Shown piece after piece: positions 1-10,978 of a stretch of 64,000 nt of DNA. Source of the stretch: Yersinia bercovieri ATCC 43970 (GTDB taxonomy: Bacteria > Pseudomonadota > Gammaproteobacteria > Enterobacterales > Enterobacteriaceae); the NCBI RefSeq assembly GCF_013282745.1, contig NZ_CP054044.1, forward strand, positions 868,001 through 932,000, in the 5' to 3' direction. Numbering within the stretch: position 1 is the first letter of the stretch; each line of letters opens with the position of its first letter. Both the position numbers and the translations under genes were made by a program. The notes under the pieces were generated by a model. It made no database searches, was not told where the DNA came from, and saw nothing but the letters and a program-made list of their open reading frames with translations.

Positions 1-75
1 GCGAAGGATAATCGCCCGCAATAGAATAGCATTTTAGCATGTCAAAAGTGAATAACTGTGGCACAGAATATGCAC
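1..75. other. Intergenic edge downstream of zapE
   Basis: No coding region is visible in these 75 bases, which lie just beyond the 3' end of the minus-strand zapE gene. In E. coli the rplM-rpsI operon lies next to zapE, so its promoter could start here, but nothing in this short stretch proves that. Confidence 0.4.
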
Positions 76-1203
76 TTACGGCAGATGCGGCAAAGAGAGA
101 TACTCTTCACTCTGCATCTCTTGTAGCCGCGATAAGCAGCGCTGATATTCGAATTTGAGGCGCTCACCACCATAAATCTCGAACATAGAAGTTTCAGCCG
201 CAATGATAAGCTTCACTCGCCGCTCGTAGAACTCATCGACTAACGCCAGAAAACGCCGAGCGGTATTCTCATCTCGCGTCTCCATGCGGTGGACATTGTG
301 CAACAAAACAGTGTGATAGAGTTTCGACAGTGCAATGTAATCCAACTGGCTGCGAGCCTCTTCACACAAAGTATGGAAATCCACCGCCAAAACGCCCTGT
401 GCCGCGCAAATGGCGGGCAGTGGCCGATGATTCACCTCCAGTACAGGGGCGCGCTCATCCACTTTACCCGCTAACTTGACAAAAATCTCATCCATCGCCT
501 GCGCGGTTTGTTGACTGAGCGGCGTCAGATAGAGATTCGCTTGAGTTAACGTGCGCAAGCGGTAATCAATACCAGCATCAACATTCATCACGTCACAATA
601 CTGCTTGATCAATGCAATAGCCGGCAGAAAGCGGGCGCGCTGTAACCCATTTTGGTACAGATTATCCGGTGGAATGTTGGATGTCGCGACCAGTGTAATG
701 CCTCTGGCGAAGAGTGCGTCCAGCAGTGTTGCCAGCAGCATGGCATCCGTAATATCGGTGACAAAAAACTCATCAAAGCACAGCACATCAGTCTGCATCT
801 TGAAGTTATCGGCGATAATTTCAAGTGGATTTTCATGACCTTGTAGCTCGGCCAGCTCTTGATGTACCCGCAACATAAAGCGGTGGAAGTGCAATCGCAG
901 CTTGCGATCACCCGGCAGGCTGTGGAAAAACATATCCATCAGCCAGGTTTTACCGCGCCCGACGCCACCCCACATATATAGGCCCTGAACCGGACGTATG
1001 ACTTTTTTGGCTGACGTGCGCCCAATCAAACGGCTCAACCGCCCACGTAAACCGGTGCCAGTCGGTGGCTCATTCTGGCGCTGTTGCAGTGCGTGATAAA
1101 TTTGGTCTAGTTGGGCTACAGCGCGCCGTTGCACATCATCAGATTGATAGTCACCAGCATCAAGTGCCTGCTGGTAAAGTGTTGTAGGTGTACTTGATTG
1201 CAT
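76..1203 (-). CDS. zapE: Cell division protein ZapE, AFG1-like ATPase
   Basis: This 375-residue protein has the length of E. coli ZapE (YhcM). ZapE is a cytoplasmic P-loop ATPase that associates with the Z ring under stress and destabilises FtsZ bundles. The Walker A loop GGVGRGKT is at about residues 79-86 and the Walker B segment DVLCFDEFF at about 139-147. The RARFLPAI segment and the C-terminal FYERRVKL and RLQEMQSEEYL blocks are typical of the AFG1 family. I chose the start at MQSSTP, which aligns with the family N terminus; an in-frame upstream start would add only four residues. It is divergent from zapG, as in E. coli. Confidence 0.95.
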   Translation of the reverse strand: MQSSTPTTLYQQALDAGDYQSDDVQRRAVAQLDQIYHALQQRQNEPPTGTGLRGRLSRLIGRTSAKKVIRPVQGLYMWGGVGRGKTWLMDMFFHSLPGDRKLRLHFHRFMLRVHQELAELQGHENPLEIIADNFKMQTDVLCFDEFFVTDITDAMLLATLLDALFARGITLVATSNIPPDNLYQNGLQRARFLPAIALIKQYCDVMNVDAGIDYRLRTLTQANLYLTPLSQQTAQAMDEIFVKLAGKVDERAPVLEVNHRPLPAICAAQGVLAVDFHTLCEEARSQLDYIALSKLYHTVLLHNVHRMETRDENTARRFLALVDEFYERRVKLIIAAETSMFEIYGGERLKFEYQRCLSRLQEMQSEEYLSLPHLP

Positions 1204-1425
1204 GTTTATCACCAATCCCTGATAAAATAGTTATCTACTTTTCGCGCTACTTTCTCACTGATTTATCGTGCAATCGCAGCATTTACCGACTCTATCTCTG
1301 CGGAAAAAACCTGATAACCAAAAGCAAAGTTGCATCAGGATTCCACTCAGACAAGGTTAGCGGTTATAGTGGCTATTATTAAGTGAAAAGTCCTGCTGAA
1401 CAATGAAGTCAAAAAAGGAGTCATC

Positions 1426-1830
1426 ATGACCTGGGAGTATGCGCTTATTGGGTTGGTTGTTGGTATCGTGATTGGCGCGGTAGCTATGCGCTTTGGCAAC
1501 CGCAAATTGCGTCAGCAGCAAGTGCTGCAAAATGAGCTGGAGAAGAGCAAAACAGATTTGGAAGAGTACCGTCAGGAACTGGTTGGGCACTTCGCCCGCA
1601 GTGCTGAGTTGCTGGATAATATGGCTCGCGACTACCGCCAGCTCTATCAGCATATGGCGAAAAGCTCCAATAACTTACTACCGGACTTACCGTTGCAGGA
1701 TAATCCATTCCGCTACCGTCTGACCGAATCTGAGGCCGATAATGATCAGGCACCAGTGAAAATGCCGCCTCGCGACTACTCTGAAGGGGCATCGGGCTTA
1801 TTACGCCCGGAGCATCAGACCCGCGATTAA
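1426..1830 (+). CDS. zapG: Cell envelope protein ZapG (YhcB, DUF1043)
   Basis: This 134-residue protein has one N-terminal membrane helix (about residues 4-22, ALIGLVVGIVIGAVAM) followed by a charged, coiled-coil-prone region (about 25-75) and a low-complexity tail. This is the layout of YhcB/ZapG, an inner-membrane protein linked to the divisome, peptidoglycan synthesis and envelope integrity in enterobacteria. An AGGAG ribosome site lies 7 bases upstream of the ATG. It is divergent from zapE and followed by degQ, the conserved gamma-proteobacterial order. A perfect hairpin lies 14 bases after the stop codon. Confidence 0.92.
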   Translation: MTWEYALIGLVVGIVIGAVAMRFGNRKLRQQQVLQNELEKSKTDLEEYRQELVGHFARSAELLDNMARDYRQLYQHMAKSSNNLLPDLPLQDNPFRYRLTESEADNDQAPVKMPPRDYSEGASGLLRPEHQTRD

Positions 1831-1844
1831 GCACATATATACCA

Positions 1845-1870
1845 TGCTGACTACGCAATCGTAGTCAGCA
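1845..1870 (+). terminator. Hairpin after zapG
   Basis: A perfect 11-bp stem (TGCTGACTACG and its complement) closes a CAAT loop just after zapG. The downstream sequence has only a weak T tract, so this is either a terminator or an mRNA-stabilising hairpin. Confidence 0.5.
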
Positions 1871-2077
1871 CATTTACACTTCTATACTCACCCCTCCTTG
1901 AATTGCTCCACAGCGAACCTTATATCAAGCGGTATCTCAGGCTACGTATTTTAAGGTAACAGTAGCCTTTTGAAATAAGTGAATTTTTTAGCTAACTCAG
2001 AGTCTGAACTTACAACGGGCCTGTAACAGCCATCCACCCTATTCATTCACCGTTAGGTATTGAGAGAGTTTAAATCA

Positions 2078-3451
2078 ATGAAGAAAAAGTCATTATTTCT
2101 TAGTGCGCTGGCAATGAGTGTCGGCTTAGGTCTCGCTAGTGTTCCTATGGTGAACGCCGCAGCACTTCCAGCGGCCGTGGCCGGGCAGGCAGTTCCTAGC
2201 CTGGCACCAATGCTGGAAAAAGTTTTGCCCGCGGTTGTCAGCGTTCATGTTTCTGGGACGCAAGCACAGCAACAGCGCTTGCCAGAAGAGTTCAAATTCT
2301 TCTTTGGCCCCAATGCACCCGCCGGTAAAGAGAGCAATCGTCCCTTCGAAGGGCTGGGGTCTGGCGTCATTATTAACGCTGAAAAAGGTTATGTGCTGAC
2401 CAATAATCACGTGATCAATAATGCGGATAAAATTCGTGTTCAGCTCAATGATGGCCGTGAGTATGATGCCAAACTGCTGGGCCGTGATGAGCAAACTGAT
2501 ATCGCACTATTGCAGTTAACTGATGCCAAGAATCTGACATCCATTAAAATTGCTGACTCCGATAACCTGCGGGTGGGTGATTTCGCGGTCGCAGTCGGTA
2601 ACCCATTTGGTTTGGGGCAAACCGCGACTTCAGGGATCATTTCCGCCTTGGGCCGTAGTGGCTTGAACCTTGAAGGGTTGGAAAACTTTATCCAGACTGA
2701 CGCCTCCATCAACCGTGGTAACTCTGGTGGCGCTCTGGTTAACCTCAATGGCGAATTGATTGGGATTAACACCGCGATCCTGGCACCGGGCGGCGGTAAC
2801 ATCGGCATCGGCTTCGCAATCCCAAGCAACATGGCGCAGAATCTCAGCCAGCAGTTGATTGAGTTTGGCGAAGTGAAACGCGGGTTGTTGGGTATCCGTG
2901 GTAGCGAAATGACCGCAGACATGGCAAAAGCCTTTAATATCGATGCTCAGCGTGGCGCATTCGTCAGTGAAGTATTGCCAAAATCAGCCGCATCTAAAGC
3001 GGGCATCAAAGCCGGTGATGTGTTGGTTTCCGTTGATGGTAAGCCAATAAGCAGCTTTGCGGAGTTGCGCGCCAAAGTGGGCACCACTGGGCCGGGTAAA
3101 GCCGTTAAAGTTGGTTTGCTGCGCGATGGAAAACCACTTGAAGTTACAGTCACGCTAGAGAATAGCAGCCCAACTTCAACCAGTGCAGATACTTTATCTC
3201 CCTCATTGCAGGGTGCATCCCTGAGTAATGGCGAGATCAAAGGCGGTAGCAAAGGGGTTAAGGTTGAGAGTGTCACTAAAGGCTCACCAGCCGCACAGTC
3301 TGGCTTGCAGAAAGATGATGTGATTATTGCCGTAAACCGTGTGCGAGTTCAGGATATCGCCCAATTACGGAAAGCTATCGAAGCCAAACCTGCTGTAATC
3401 GCACTGAATATTGTCCGTGGTGACGAGAATATTTACCTGCTAATACGCTAA
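2078..3451 (+). CDS. degQ: Periplasmic serine endoprotease DegQ
   Basis: This HtrA-family protease is predicted at 457 residues. The signal peptide (about 1-27, ending VNA) sends it to the periplasm, where DegQ degrades and chaperones misfolded proteins. The trypsin-like domain holds the catalytic triad His111 (TNNHVINN), Asp141 (TDIALLQL) and Ser216 (GNSGGAL). Two PDZ domains follow, at about 255-350 and 370-455. I chose the ATG at 2078 because MKKKS begins a good signal peptide; an upstream TTG would prepend six residues. DegP and DegQ are similar, but the position directly before degS and the length favour DegQ. Confidence 0.93.
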   Translation: MKKKSLFLSALAMSVGLGLASVPMVNAAALPAAVAGQAVPSLAPMLEKVLPAVVSVHVSGTQAQQQRLPEEFKFFFGPNAPAGKESNRPFEGLGSGVIINAEKGYVLTNNHVINNADKIRVQLNDGREYDAKLLGRDEQTDIALLQLTDAKNLTSIKIADSDNLRVGDFAVAVGNPFGLGQTATSGIISALGRSGLNLEGLENFIQTDASINRGNSGGALVNLNGELIGINTAILAPGGGNIGIGFAIPSNMAQNLSQQLIEFGEVKRGLLGIRGSEMTADMAKAFNIDAQRGAFVSEVLPKSAASKAGIKAGDVLVSVDGKPISSFAELRAKVGTTGPGKAVKVGLLRDGKPLEVTVTLENSSPTSTSADTLSPSLQGASLSNGEIKGGSKGVKVESVTKGSPAAQSGLQKDDVIIAVNRVRVQDIAQLRKAIEAKPAVIALNIVRGDENIYLLIR

Positions 3452-3464
3452 TTTGCAGAAAAAT

Positions 3465-3489
3465 CGGACACAGCACCATGCTGTGTCCG
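3465..3489. terminator. Perfect hairpin between degQ and degS
   Basis: An 11-bp perfect stem (CGGACACAGCA and complement) closes a CCA loop, 13 bases after the degQ stop. There is no T run downstream on the plus strand. On the minus strand the stem is followed by ATTTTTC, so it looks like an intrinsic terminator only in the antisense direction. It may attenuate degQ-degS read-through or protect the degQ 3' end. Confidence 0.5.
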
Positions 3490-3539
3490 CCAAACTCATG
3501 CTATTCTCCGGATATCCATTCATTCACGCCTTAAACCTC

Positions 3540-4640
3540 ATGTTTCTTAAGCTATTGCGTTCAATTGTTTTGGGGCTAATTGTCGCCGGTCTTTTACTGG
3601 TCGCAATGCCTATGCTGCGTAATCCGGGTCACTTTTTTTCCGGTAACAGCAGTAGCTTAGATGAAGAGACGCCCGCCAGTTATAACCAAGCGGTGCGCAG
3701 AGCAGCACCAGCAGTGGTTAATGTGTATAACCGTAGCTTAAGTCCGACCCAAGATGGGCTGGCCATTCGTACACTAGGTTCTGGTGTTATCATGAGTGAT
3801 AAGGGTTATATCCTGACCAATAAGCACGTTATCAATAATGCTGAACAGATCATTGTGGCATTACAGAATGGTCGTATATCAGAGGCACTCCTGGTGGGTT
3901 CAGATAATCTGACCGACTTAGCCGTTTTGAAAATTGATGCGGTGAATCTGCCGGTCATTCCCATCAATATTAATCGTATACCCCATGTTGGTGATGTCGT
4001 GCTGGCCATCGGTAATCCCTATAATCTGGGTCAGACAGTCACTCAAGGGATCATCAGCGCGACCGGGCGTATTGGCTTGAGTGCTTCCGGGCGGCAAAAC
4101 TTTCTCCAGACAGATGCCTCAATCAATCAGGGTAATTCCGGTGGTGCGCTAGTGAATACCTTGGGCGAATTAATGGGGATTAATACCCTATCTTTCGATA
4201 AAAGCAGCAACGGTGAAACACCAGAAGGTATTGGTTTTGCTATTCCAACCGCACTGGCGACCAAAGTCATGGAAAAGCTGATTCGTGACGGGCGGGTGAT
4301 CCGTGGCTATATCGGCGTGACTGGCGAGGAGTATCCCCCCTTCAATGCCAGCGGTAATGGTTCATCAGACCGGATACACGGCATTAAAGTGAATCGAATA
4401 TCGCCAGATGGCCCAGCCGCGAAAACCGACCTGCAAGTGGGTGATATCATTCTTAGCGTGAATAACAAGCCTGCAACGTCTGTGATTGAAACTATGGATC
4501 AGGTTGCAGAGATCCGCCCCGGCACCACAATTCCAGTCTTATTCTTGCGCAACGGCCAGCAAATGACGATGCAGATAACCATCACGGAATTCGATCAAAA
4601 TGCGGAGCTTAGTAGTCAGCAAGAGTCGCTACAGCCATAA
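3540..4640 (+). CDS. degS: Inner-membrane sigma-E stress sensor protease DegS
   Basis: DegS is the inner-membrane-anchored periplasmic protease that senses unfolded outer-membrane proteins through its PDZ domain and makes the first cut in RseA, releasing sigma-E. The predicted 366 residues start with one uncleaved membrane helix (about 5-25). The protease domain has His96 (TNKHVINN), Asp126 (TDLAVL) and Ser200 (GNSGGAL), and a single PDZ domain covers about 265-355, unlike the two PDZ domains of DegQ. I chose the ATG before FLKLLRS because it aligns with the family; the open frame extends 29 codons upstream without a plausible signal. It lies 88 bases after degQ. Confidence 0.94.
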   Translation: MFLKLLRSIVLGLIVAGLLLVAMPMLRNPGHFFSGNSSSLDEETPASYNQAVRRAAPAVVNVYNRSLSPTQDGLAIRTLGSGVIMSDKGYILTNKHVINNAEQIIVALQNGRISEALLVGSDNLTDLAVLKIDAVNLPVIPININRIPHVGDVVLAIGNPYNLGQTVTQGIISATGRIGLSASGRQNFLQTDASINQGNSGGALVNTLGELMGINTLSFDKSSNGETPEGIGFAIPTALATKVMEKLIRDGRVIRGYIGVTGEEYPPFNASGNGSSDRIHGIKVNRISPDGPAAKTDLQVGDIILSVNNKPATSVIETMDQVAEIRPGTTIPVLFLRNGQQMTMQITITEFDQNAELSSQQESLQP

Positions 4641-4650
4641 TTTTTAGTCA

Positions 4651-4691
4651 AAAAAATACCAGCTCGTAACTATCGGCTGGCATTTTTATTG
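4651..4691. terminator. Bidirectional terminator between degS and murA
   Basis: A CCAGC/GCTGG stem, extendable past one mismatch, has an A-rich left flank and a CATTTTTATT right flank. It can therefore work as an intrinsic terminator for degS (plus strand) and murA (minus strand), which converge here. Confidence 0.7.
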
Positions 4692-4709
4692 GTCTGATTT
4701 AGCGAACTT

Positions 4710-5993
<1,284 letters not shown>

Positions 5994-6061
5994 TCAAATT
6001 CGAATTCACTGCCCGCCTTAGCTGTTTACGATAACGTTAAACAGCCCACCAGCCAGCAGTA

Positions 6062-6316
6062 TTAAAAGCCGTTTAGCTTGCGATCCCGCTGCCACTCTTG
6101 CGGCGTATAAGCCTTAATCGATAAAGCATGAATACGGTTATCAGCGATATATTCCATCAAAGGCGCATACACAGCCTGCTGTTTTTTCACCCGGCTCATG
6201 TCAGCAAACAACTCACCGACCACAATCACCTGAAAGTGGCTGCCATCACCGGTAACATGCGCTTCTTGTAGTGCCAATGCTCGCATCAGCACGTCTTTAA
6301 TTTCGTTAGTATCCAT
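6062..6316 (-). CDS. ibaG: BolA-family protein IbaG (YrbA)
   Basis: This 84-residue BolA/IbaG protein is a small cytoplasmic partner of monothiol glutaredoxin in iron-sulfur and acid-stress handling. The family core is visible: [15 protein letters not shown] at about residues 21-35, then KQQAVYAPL and the conserved [14 protein letters not shown] near the C terminus. It is co-directional with murA, matching the E. coli ibaG-murA pair, and is separated from the mla operon by a terminator. Confidence 0.93.
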   Translation of the reverse strand: MDTNEIKDVLMRALALQEAHVTGDGSHFQVIVVGELFADMSRVKKQQAVYAPLMEYIADNRIHALSIKAYTPQEWQRDRKLNGF

Positions 6317-6404
6317 AAGATTCTTTCTATTTTATGAGGATCGATAGTGTTATGAGGAGCATAGCCAGCCAAACATATTAGTGGAATACGGCGTGCTCCG
6401 AAAC

Positions 6405-6442
6405 TAAAGAAAAGCCCCTGTCTCATTATTATGTTCAGGGGC
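6405..6442 (-). terminator. Terminator after mlaB
   Basis: A perfect GCCCCTG/CAGGGGC stem with a 15-base loop is followed on the minus strand by TTTTC. It lies downstream of mlaB and upstream of ibaG, so it should end the mlaFEDCB transcript. Confidence 0.7.
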
Positions 6443-6508
6443 CTAAAAACTTTAGTTTTTTGTTTTGGAAATAGGCGACACAAAAGCTCGCCGACTTAAT
6501 TCCATTGA

Positions 6509-6817
6509 CTACGTACTGACTGTTTCTACCGGAATGATATCCCGAAGGTTGTAAAGCTCAATCAGAGTCGATAACCGATCACTGACACCGGTTATAGTGA
6601 GTGAGACCCCTTGTTTGCTTCGCAGTTCACGAAAGTGCACCAGTAGCGCCAAACCGGATGAGTCGACACGCTGTAATTGGCTGACATCAATATGGGTTTT
6701 ATCGGCCAGCAGTGCCGCGCGCTGCTGCCAAAGAGGCAACAGCGTTTCACGATCCAACTCACCTTGTAGTACCAGCGTCTCCTGCTGGGAGTGCCAGTTC
6801 AGTTCATTTGCCATCAT
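6509..6817 (-). CDS. mlaB: STAS-domain subunit MlaB of the phospholipid transporter
   Basis: MlaB is the cytoplasmic STAS subunit of the MlaFEDB complex, which moves phospholipids between the outer-membrane route and the inner membrane to keep outer-membrane asymmetry. The 102-residue protein is one STAS domain. The conserved VDSSGLALLVHF stretch (about residues 50-61) contains the helix-initiating DSSG motif. The start codon overlaps the mlaC stop as TAATG, so translation is probably coupled. A second in-frame ATG follows immediately, so the start is uncertain by one codon. Confidence 0.93.
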   Translation of the reverse strand: MMANELNWHSQQETLVLQGELDRETLLPLWQQRAALLADKTHIDVSQLQRVDSSGLALLVHFRELRSKQGVSLTITGVSDRLSTLIELYNLRDIIPVETVST

Positions 6818-7443
6818 TATTTCTTGTCTAAGGTAATCGGCTGTTTCGCTGCAATCAGCAGTTGTTGAGTCAAGCCATCAACCCCCTTCTGGCGCAGGAT
6901 AGATGCCCACTCATTTTGCTTGGTGCTGATCATGCTAACCCCTTCGGCTATCATGTCATACGCCTGCCAGTTACCCGTTTGGCTATTTTTACGCCATTGG
7001 AAATCTAAGCGCACCGGTGGGCGACCATTGGGGTCAAGGATAGTCACACGAATAGCCACAATATTGGCATCACCCAGTGGTTGGTCTGGGGCAACGTCGT
7101 AAGTTTGGCCGTGGTACAGCGCCAATGCCTGACCATATGCCTGTTCCAGATATTGGCCGAAGGCATTGAAATAAGCCTCACGTTGCGCTGGTGTTGCCGC
7201 TTTATAATAGCTACCAAGCACCAGTGCGCCGGCATACTTGATCTGGACAAATGGCAACAGCTCTTCACGGACGATGGTGCGTAAATAGTCTGGGTTTTGT
7301 TTGATCTTAGGCTGTTCAGTTTTCAGGCGCGTGAATGTTCTTTGCGCCGCTTCATCCATCAGACGGTACGGGTTGGTTTGATCGACAGCATTTGCCAGTG
7401 GGGCAACCACCAGCAATGCGACCATAAGTAAGCGTTTAAACAT
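6817..7443 (-). CDS. mlaC: Periplasmic phospholipid-binding protein MlaC
   Basis: MlaC is the soluble periplasmic carrier that shuttles phospholipid between the MlaA-porin complex and MlaFEDB. The 208-residue protein has a clear Sec signal peptide ([19 protein letters not shown], cleavage after about residue 19). It then shows the Tol-tolerance Ttg2D fold, with the family segments [25 protein letters not shown] and [18 protein letters not shown]. It sits between mlaD and mlaB in the standard mla order, 12 bases downstream of mlaD. Confidence 0.95.
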   Translation of the reverse strand: MFKRLLMVALLVVAPLANAVDQTNPYRLMDEAAQRTFTRLKTEQPKIKQNPDYLRTIVREELLPFVQIKYAGALVLGSYYKAATPAQREAYFNAFGQYLEQAYGQALALYHGQTYDVAPDQPLGDANIVAIRVTILDPNGRPPVRLDFQWRKNSQTGNWQAYDMIAEGVSMISTKQNEWASILRQKGVDGLTQQLLIAAKQPITLDKK

Positions 7444-7455
7444 TCAGATTCCCTT

Positions 7456-8025
7456 TTATGGATGTTGAGTTGCAGGCAAACTACCATTTGCTGCCGGTGT
7501 TAGTTCGCCAGCTGTTGGTGCTGCTGGCTCACTCGCTGGCGCACCAGAATTACCATCCCCGCCACTTTTGTACAAGAACTGACCGATAAGATCCTCCAGA
7601 ACCAGCGCTGATTTGGTGTCTTGAATCACGCCACCATCTTTCAAAATAGTAGTACCCATATCTGGATCTTCAAATCCGACATTTAGCGCGAGGAACTGCT
7701 CACCTAACAATCCGGAGGTGCGGACTGCCAGTGAACTGGTATCTGGGATATGGTTATAGCGCTGTTGAATATCCATCGCTACACGAGGGCTGTAGTTTTT
7801 GGTATCCAGAGTAATATCTGCTACCCGCCCAACCACCACGCCACCAATCTTGACCGGCGAATTGGTTTTCAGACCACCAATATTGTCAAAATTTGCGTAA
7901 ATCCGGTAAGTTGGCTGATTGCCCACCGATTTAATGTCTGCTACTTGTAGGCAGAGGAATATGACTGCCAGTATAGCAATCAGTATAAACGCGCCTACCC
8001 AGACTTCACTTCTCTTCGTTTGCAT
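7456..8025 (-). CDS. mlaD: MCE-domain lipid transport subunit MlaD
   Basis: MlaD forms the periplasmic hexameric MCE ring of the MlaFEDB phospholipid transporter. The predicted 189 residues contain one N-terminal membrane helix (about 9-27) and the MCE domain (about 38-118), including GGLKTNSPVKIGGVVVGRV. A helix with the VLEDLIGQFLY segment follows. The C-terminal tail is rich in Ala, Pro and Gly and slightly longer than in E. coli. I chose the start at MQTKRSEVW, which leaves a 4-base gap to mlaE; an upstream start would overlap it and add five residues. Confidence 0.94.
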   Translation of the reverse strand: MQTKRSEVWVGAFILIAILAVIFLCLQVADIKSVGNQPTYRIYANFDNIGGLKTNSPVKIGGVVVGRVADITLDTKNYSPRVAMDIQQRYNHIPDTSSLAVRTSGLLGEQFLALNVGFEDPDMGTTILKDGGVIQDTKSALVLEDLIGQFLYKSGGDGNSGAPASEPAAPTAGELTPAANGSLPATQHP

Positions 8026-8029
8026 CGAC

Positions 8030-8812
8030 TCAGTTCCCAAACATCAGTGCTGTCAGCACAAAATCTAATCCCAATACCGCCAGCGATGAATGCACCACGG
8101 TACGGGTCGTTGCCCGGCTAATCCCTTCAGAGGTTGGGATCGCATCATAACCATTGAACAGCGCAATCCAGGTCACGGTAATGGCAAATACCAGACTCTT
8201 AATCAGGCAATTTAGTAAATCTGTACGCCACTCAACCGCATTCTGCATCGCCGACCAGAAGAAACCGCCGTCGATCCCTTTCCAGTCAACACCGACCACC
8301 GAGCCGCCCCAGATACCCACGGCAACAAAAATCGCGGTCAATAATGGCATGCTGATAAGACCCGCCCAGAACCGAGGCGCGACTACCCGCCGCAGCGGAT
8401 CAATAGCCATCATTTCCAGGCTGGAGATCTGCTCCGTCGCTTTCATCAAGCCTATCTCAGCGGTCAAGGCAGAACCCGCGCGACCAGCGAACAGCAGCGC
8501 CGTCACCACTGGCCCCAGCTCACGTAGCAGTGACAGTGATACCATCATGCCGAGGCTAGCTTCCGCGCTATAGGTGGTCAGGATCAAAAAGCCTTGCAAC
8601 CCCAGAACCATGCCGATAAACAGACCGGAAACCACAATAATCAGCAGGGATTGCACCCCGACGCTATACAGCTGCTTGACCAATAATGGCCACTGCTTTC
8701 GCGGTTCAGGCCGCCCAACGAGGGCATTGAACAGCATTAAACCTGCGCGACCAAAGGAGGCGCAGACATTAATGCCCCGGCGACCTAAAGACGCTAACGC
8801 CTGTACTAACAT
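8030..8812 (-). CDS. mlaE: Permease subunit MlaE
   Basis: MlaE is the integral-membrane permease dimer of the Mla ABC transporter. The 260-residue protein matches the family length and shows its hallmarks: [26 protein letters not shown], then [25 protein letters not shown] with the coupling-helix region [17 protein letters not shown], and several hydrophobic helices to the C terminus. It starts 10 bases after mlaF and is followed closely by mlaD. Confidence 0.96.
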   Translation of the reverse strand: MLVQALASLGRRGINVCASFGRAGLMLFNALVGRPEPRKQWPLLVKQLYSVGVQSLLIIVVSGLFIGMVLGLQGFLILTTYSAEASLGMMVSLSLLRELGPVVTALLFAGRAGSALTAEIGLMKATEQISSLEMMAIDPLRRVVAPRFWAGLISMPLLTAIFVAVGIWGGSVVGVDWKGIDGGFFWSAMQNAVEWRTDLLNCLIKSLVFAITVTWIALFNGYDAIPTSEGISRATTRTVVHSSLAVLGLDFVLTALMFGN

Positions 8813-8822
8813 GAATACTCCA

Positions 8823-9626
8823 TCAGCCTAATAGCTCGGTTTTATAATCCCCGGCAGGGAAACGGAAAGGCACCGGCCCGTCGGCAATACCATCGAGGAA
8901 CTGGCGTACCCGCATATCGTCGTTGGCTTGTAACTGCTCAGGTGTTCCTTCAGCAATAACATGCTGATCTGCAACAATATAGGCATAATCGGCAATGCTG
9001 AGCACTTCGGGTACATCATGGGAAACCACCACACAGGTGACCCCCAGCGCATGATTCAGCTCATCAATCAACTTCACCAGCACACCCATGGTAATGGGAT
9101 CCTGGCCGACAAACGGCTCATCAAACATAATCAATTCAGGATCAAGAGCAATCGCCCGCGCCAATGCCGCACGACGCGCCATACCGCCAGAAAGCTCCGC
9201 GGGCATCAGATTAGCCGCGCCACGCAACCCCACTGCCTCCAGCTTCATCATTACCGTGCTGTGCAGCAGCTCTTCTGGCAAACGGCTATGTTCACGCAGT
9301 GGAAAAGCCACATTTTCGAAGACGGTTAAATCAGTAAATAGCGCCCCGGATTGAAATAACATGCTCATTTTCTTGCGCACATCATACAAACGCTGACGTG
9401 AAAGCGTCGGAATATTATCACCATCAAACCAGATTTCGCCGGCATCTGGAGCAAGTTGCCCACCAATCAGACGCAGCAGCGTGGTTTTACCTATACCTGA
9501 AGGCCCCATAATCGCAGTCACTTTGCCGCGCGGGACCGTCATATTGATATCGGCGAATATCGGACGCTCACCACGGGTGAAACTCATCCCCTGGATCTCT
9601 ATCAAATTCGACGCCATTTGATTCAT
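8823..9626 (-). CDS. mlaF: ATP-binding subunit MlaF
   Basis: MlaF is the ATPase of the MlaFEDB phospholipid transporter. The predicted 267 residues carry Walker [10 protein letters not shown] (about 40), the Q-loop ([11 protein letters not shown]), the ABC signature LSGGMARR and Walker B ELIMFDEP followed by the H-loop VVSHD. The C-terminal extension [21 protein letters not shown] is the segment that contacts MlaB in the neighbouring protomer. I chose MNQMASN as start by alignment with E. coli; the frame is open 11 codons further up. It is the first gene of mlaFEDCB and divergent from yrbG. Confidence 0.94.
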   Translation of the reverse strand: MNQMASNLIEIQGMSFTRGERPIFADINMTVPRGKVTAIMGPSGIGKTTLLRLIGGQLAPDAGEIWFDGDNIPTLSRQRLYDVRKKMSMLFQSGALFTDLTVFENVAFPLREHSRLPEELLHSTVMMKLEAVGLRGAANLMPAELSGGMARRAALARAIALDPELIMFDEPFVGQDPITMGVLVKLIDELNHALGVTCVVVSHDVPEVLSIADYAYIVADQHVIAEGTPEQLQANDDMRVRQFLDGIADGPVPFRFPAGDYKTELLG

Positions 9627-9898
9627 TATCATTCGTCCTTTGAGCCTTTTATTACTCATCCAGCCGCCAATGCTACATCAAATGGCCGCAACGAGCGCAA
9701 TTGGGAAGTAGTTTGGCAATTTATTACTGTTTTTTCGTAGCCAAAGTTGCCATAAGTTTTACTTTTCTGACTCTCGCAGTCAAAATTAGAGCCTAAGCAA
9801 AAATAAGTGTGAACACCTATTGTCAGCCATTTTTTGCCAACGGGCTATCTGTTACCAGCAGCCAATGGATCGGGATTATACCTAATAAAGGACTCTGC

Positions 9899-10873
9899 AT
9901 GTTTCTTGCGATAACACTATTAATCATTGGCTTGGTTTTATTAGTGTATGGCGCTGATCGATTAGTCTACGGCGCAGCGGTGTTATCCCGCTCTTTCGGT
10001 ATTCCGCCGCTCATTATTGGGATGACCATTGTGGGGATCGGCACATCGCTGCCAGAGTTGATTGTTTCGGTGACTGCGGCCCTCAATAACCAGACCGATA
10101 TGGCGGTCGGCAATGTGCTTGGTTCCAATATTACCAACCTGTTGCTGATTGTGGGTGGCGCCGCCTTAATACGCCCGTTGACCGTGCGCTCAGAGATTTT
10201 GCGCCGTGAATTACCCTTAATGTTGCTGGTCACGGTGCTGTGTGGCTTCCTATTGGCCAATAATCATCTCAGCCGTGGGGATGGGATTATTTTGCTGCTG
10301 GCGGCGGCGGCATTTATTGTCCTGATGCTTAAAATTGCGCGACTGGCCCATGCGGAGGGAAATGATATCCTGACCCGCGAACAGTTGGCTGAATTACCGC
10401 AGGACAGTAGCACCACCGTGGCCCTATTGTGGTTAGTGCTGGCCTTCATTATTTTGCCGCTGTCGGCCAAAATGATTATTGATAATGCGACGGTTATTGC
10501 CCGCGTCGCTGGCGTCAGTGAGCTGGTCATTGGCTTGACCGTGATTGCTATCGGCACCAGTTTGCCTGAACTGGCGACATTCATTGCTGGCGCGTTGAAG
10601 GGCGAAGATGATATGGCGGTCGGTAATATCATCGGATCAAATATTTTTAATATTGTGATTGTGTTAGGTGTACCTGCGCTGCTATCCCCGGGTGATATTA
10701 ACCCAGAAGCTTTTCAGCGGGATTATTGGGTGATGCTCGGTGTTAGCGTGATATTCACGATTCTTTGTCTGGGCCGTAAACATCGAATCGGCCATATGGC
10801 GGGTGCTCTGTTATTATGTGGGTTCATCGCTTATCTTGCGGTGCTGTTTTTCGCCCCTTTTAGGGTGGTGTAG
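9899..10873 (+). CDS. yrbG: Sodium/calcium exchanger family protein YrbG
   Basis: This inner-membrane cation antiporter of the CaCA superfamily is predicted at 324 residues, like E. coli YrbG. The two inverted repeats each hold an alpha motif: GIGTSLPELIVSVTAAL and AVGNVLGSNITN (about residues 40-80), then AIGTSLPELATFIAGALKG and AVGNIIGSNIFN (about 220-255). These carry the Glu and Asn residues that bind cations. I chose the ATG before FLAITLLI; a 30-codon upstream extension is unlike the family. It heads the kdsD-lptB gene cluster. The physiological ion is unknown. Confidence 0.92.
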   Translation: MFLAITLLIIGLVLLVYGADRLVYGAAVLSRSFGIPPLIIGMTIVGIGTSLPELIVSVTAALNNQTDMAVGNVLGSNITNLLLIVGGAALIRPLTVRSEILRRELPLMLLVTVLCGFLLANNHLSRGDGIILLLAAAAFIVLMLKIARLAHAEGNDILTREQLAELPQDSSTTVALLWLVLAFIILPLSAKMIIDNATVIARVAGVSELVIGLTVIAIGTSLPELATFIAGALKGEDDMAVGNIIGSNIFNIVIVLGVPALLSPGDINPEAFQRDYWVMLGVSVIFTILCLGRKHRIGHMAGALLLCGFIAYLAVLFFAPFRVV

Positions 10874-10978
10874 CATAAGTAATGCTACCTAAAACAGTGC
10901 CACACAAAGCAGTGCTGCATAAAGCCGCGCGATAATAAATTGTGGCCTATAAAAAAGTGCTGTGTACGGGAACCAAGT

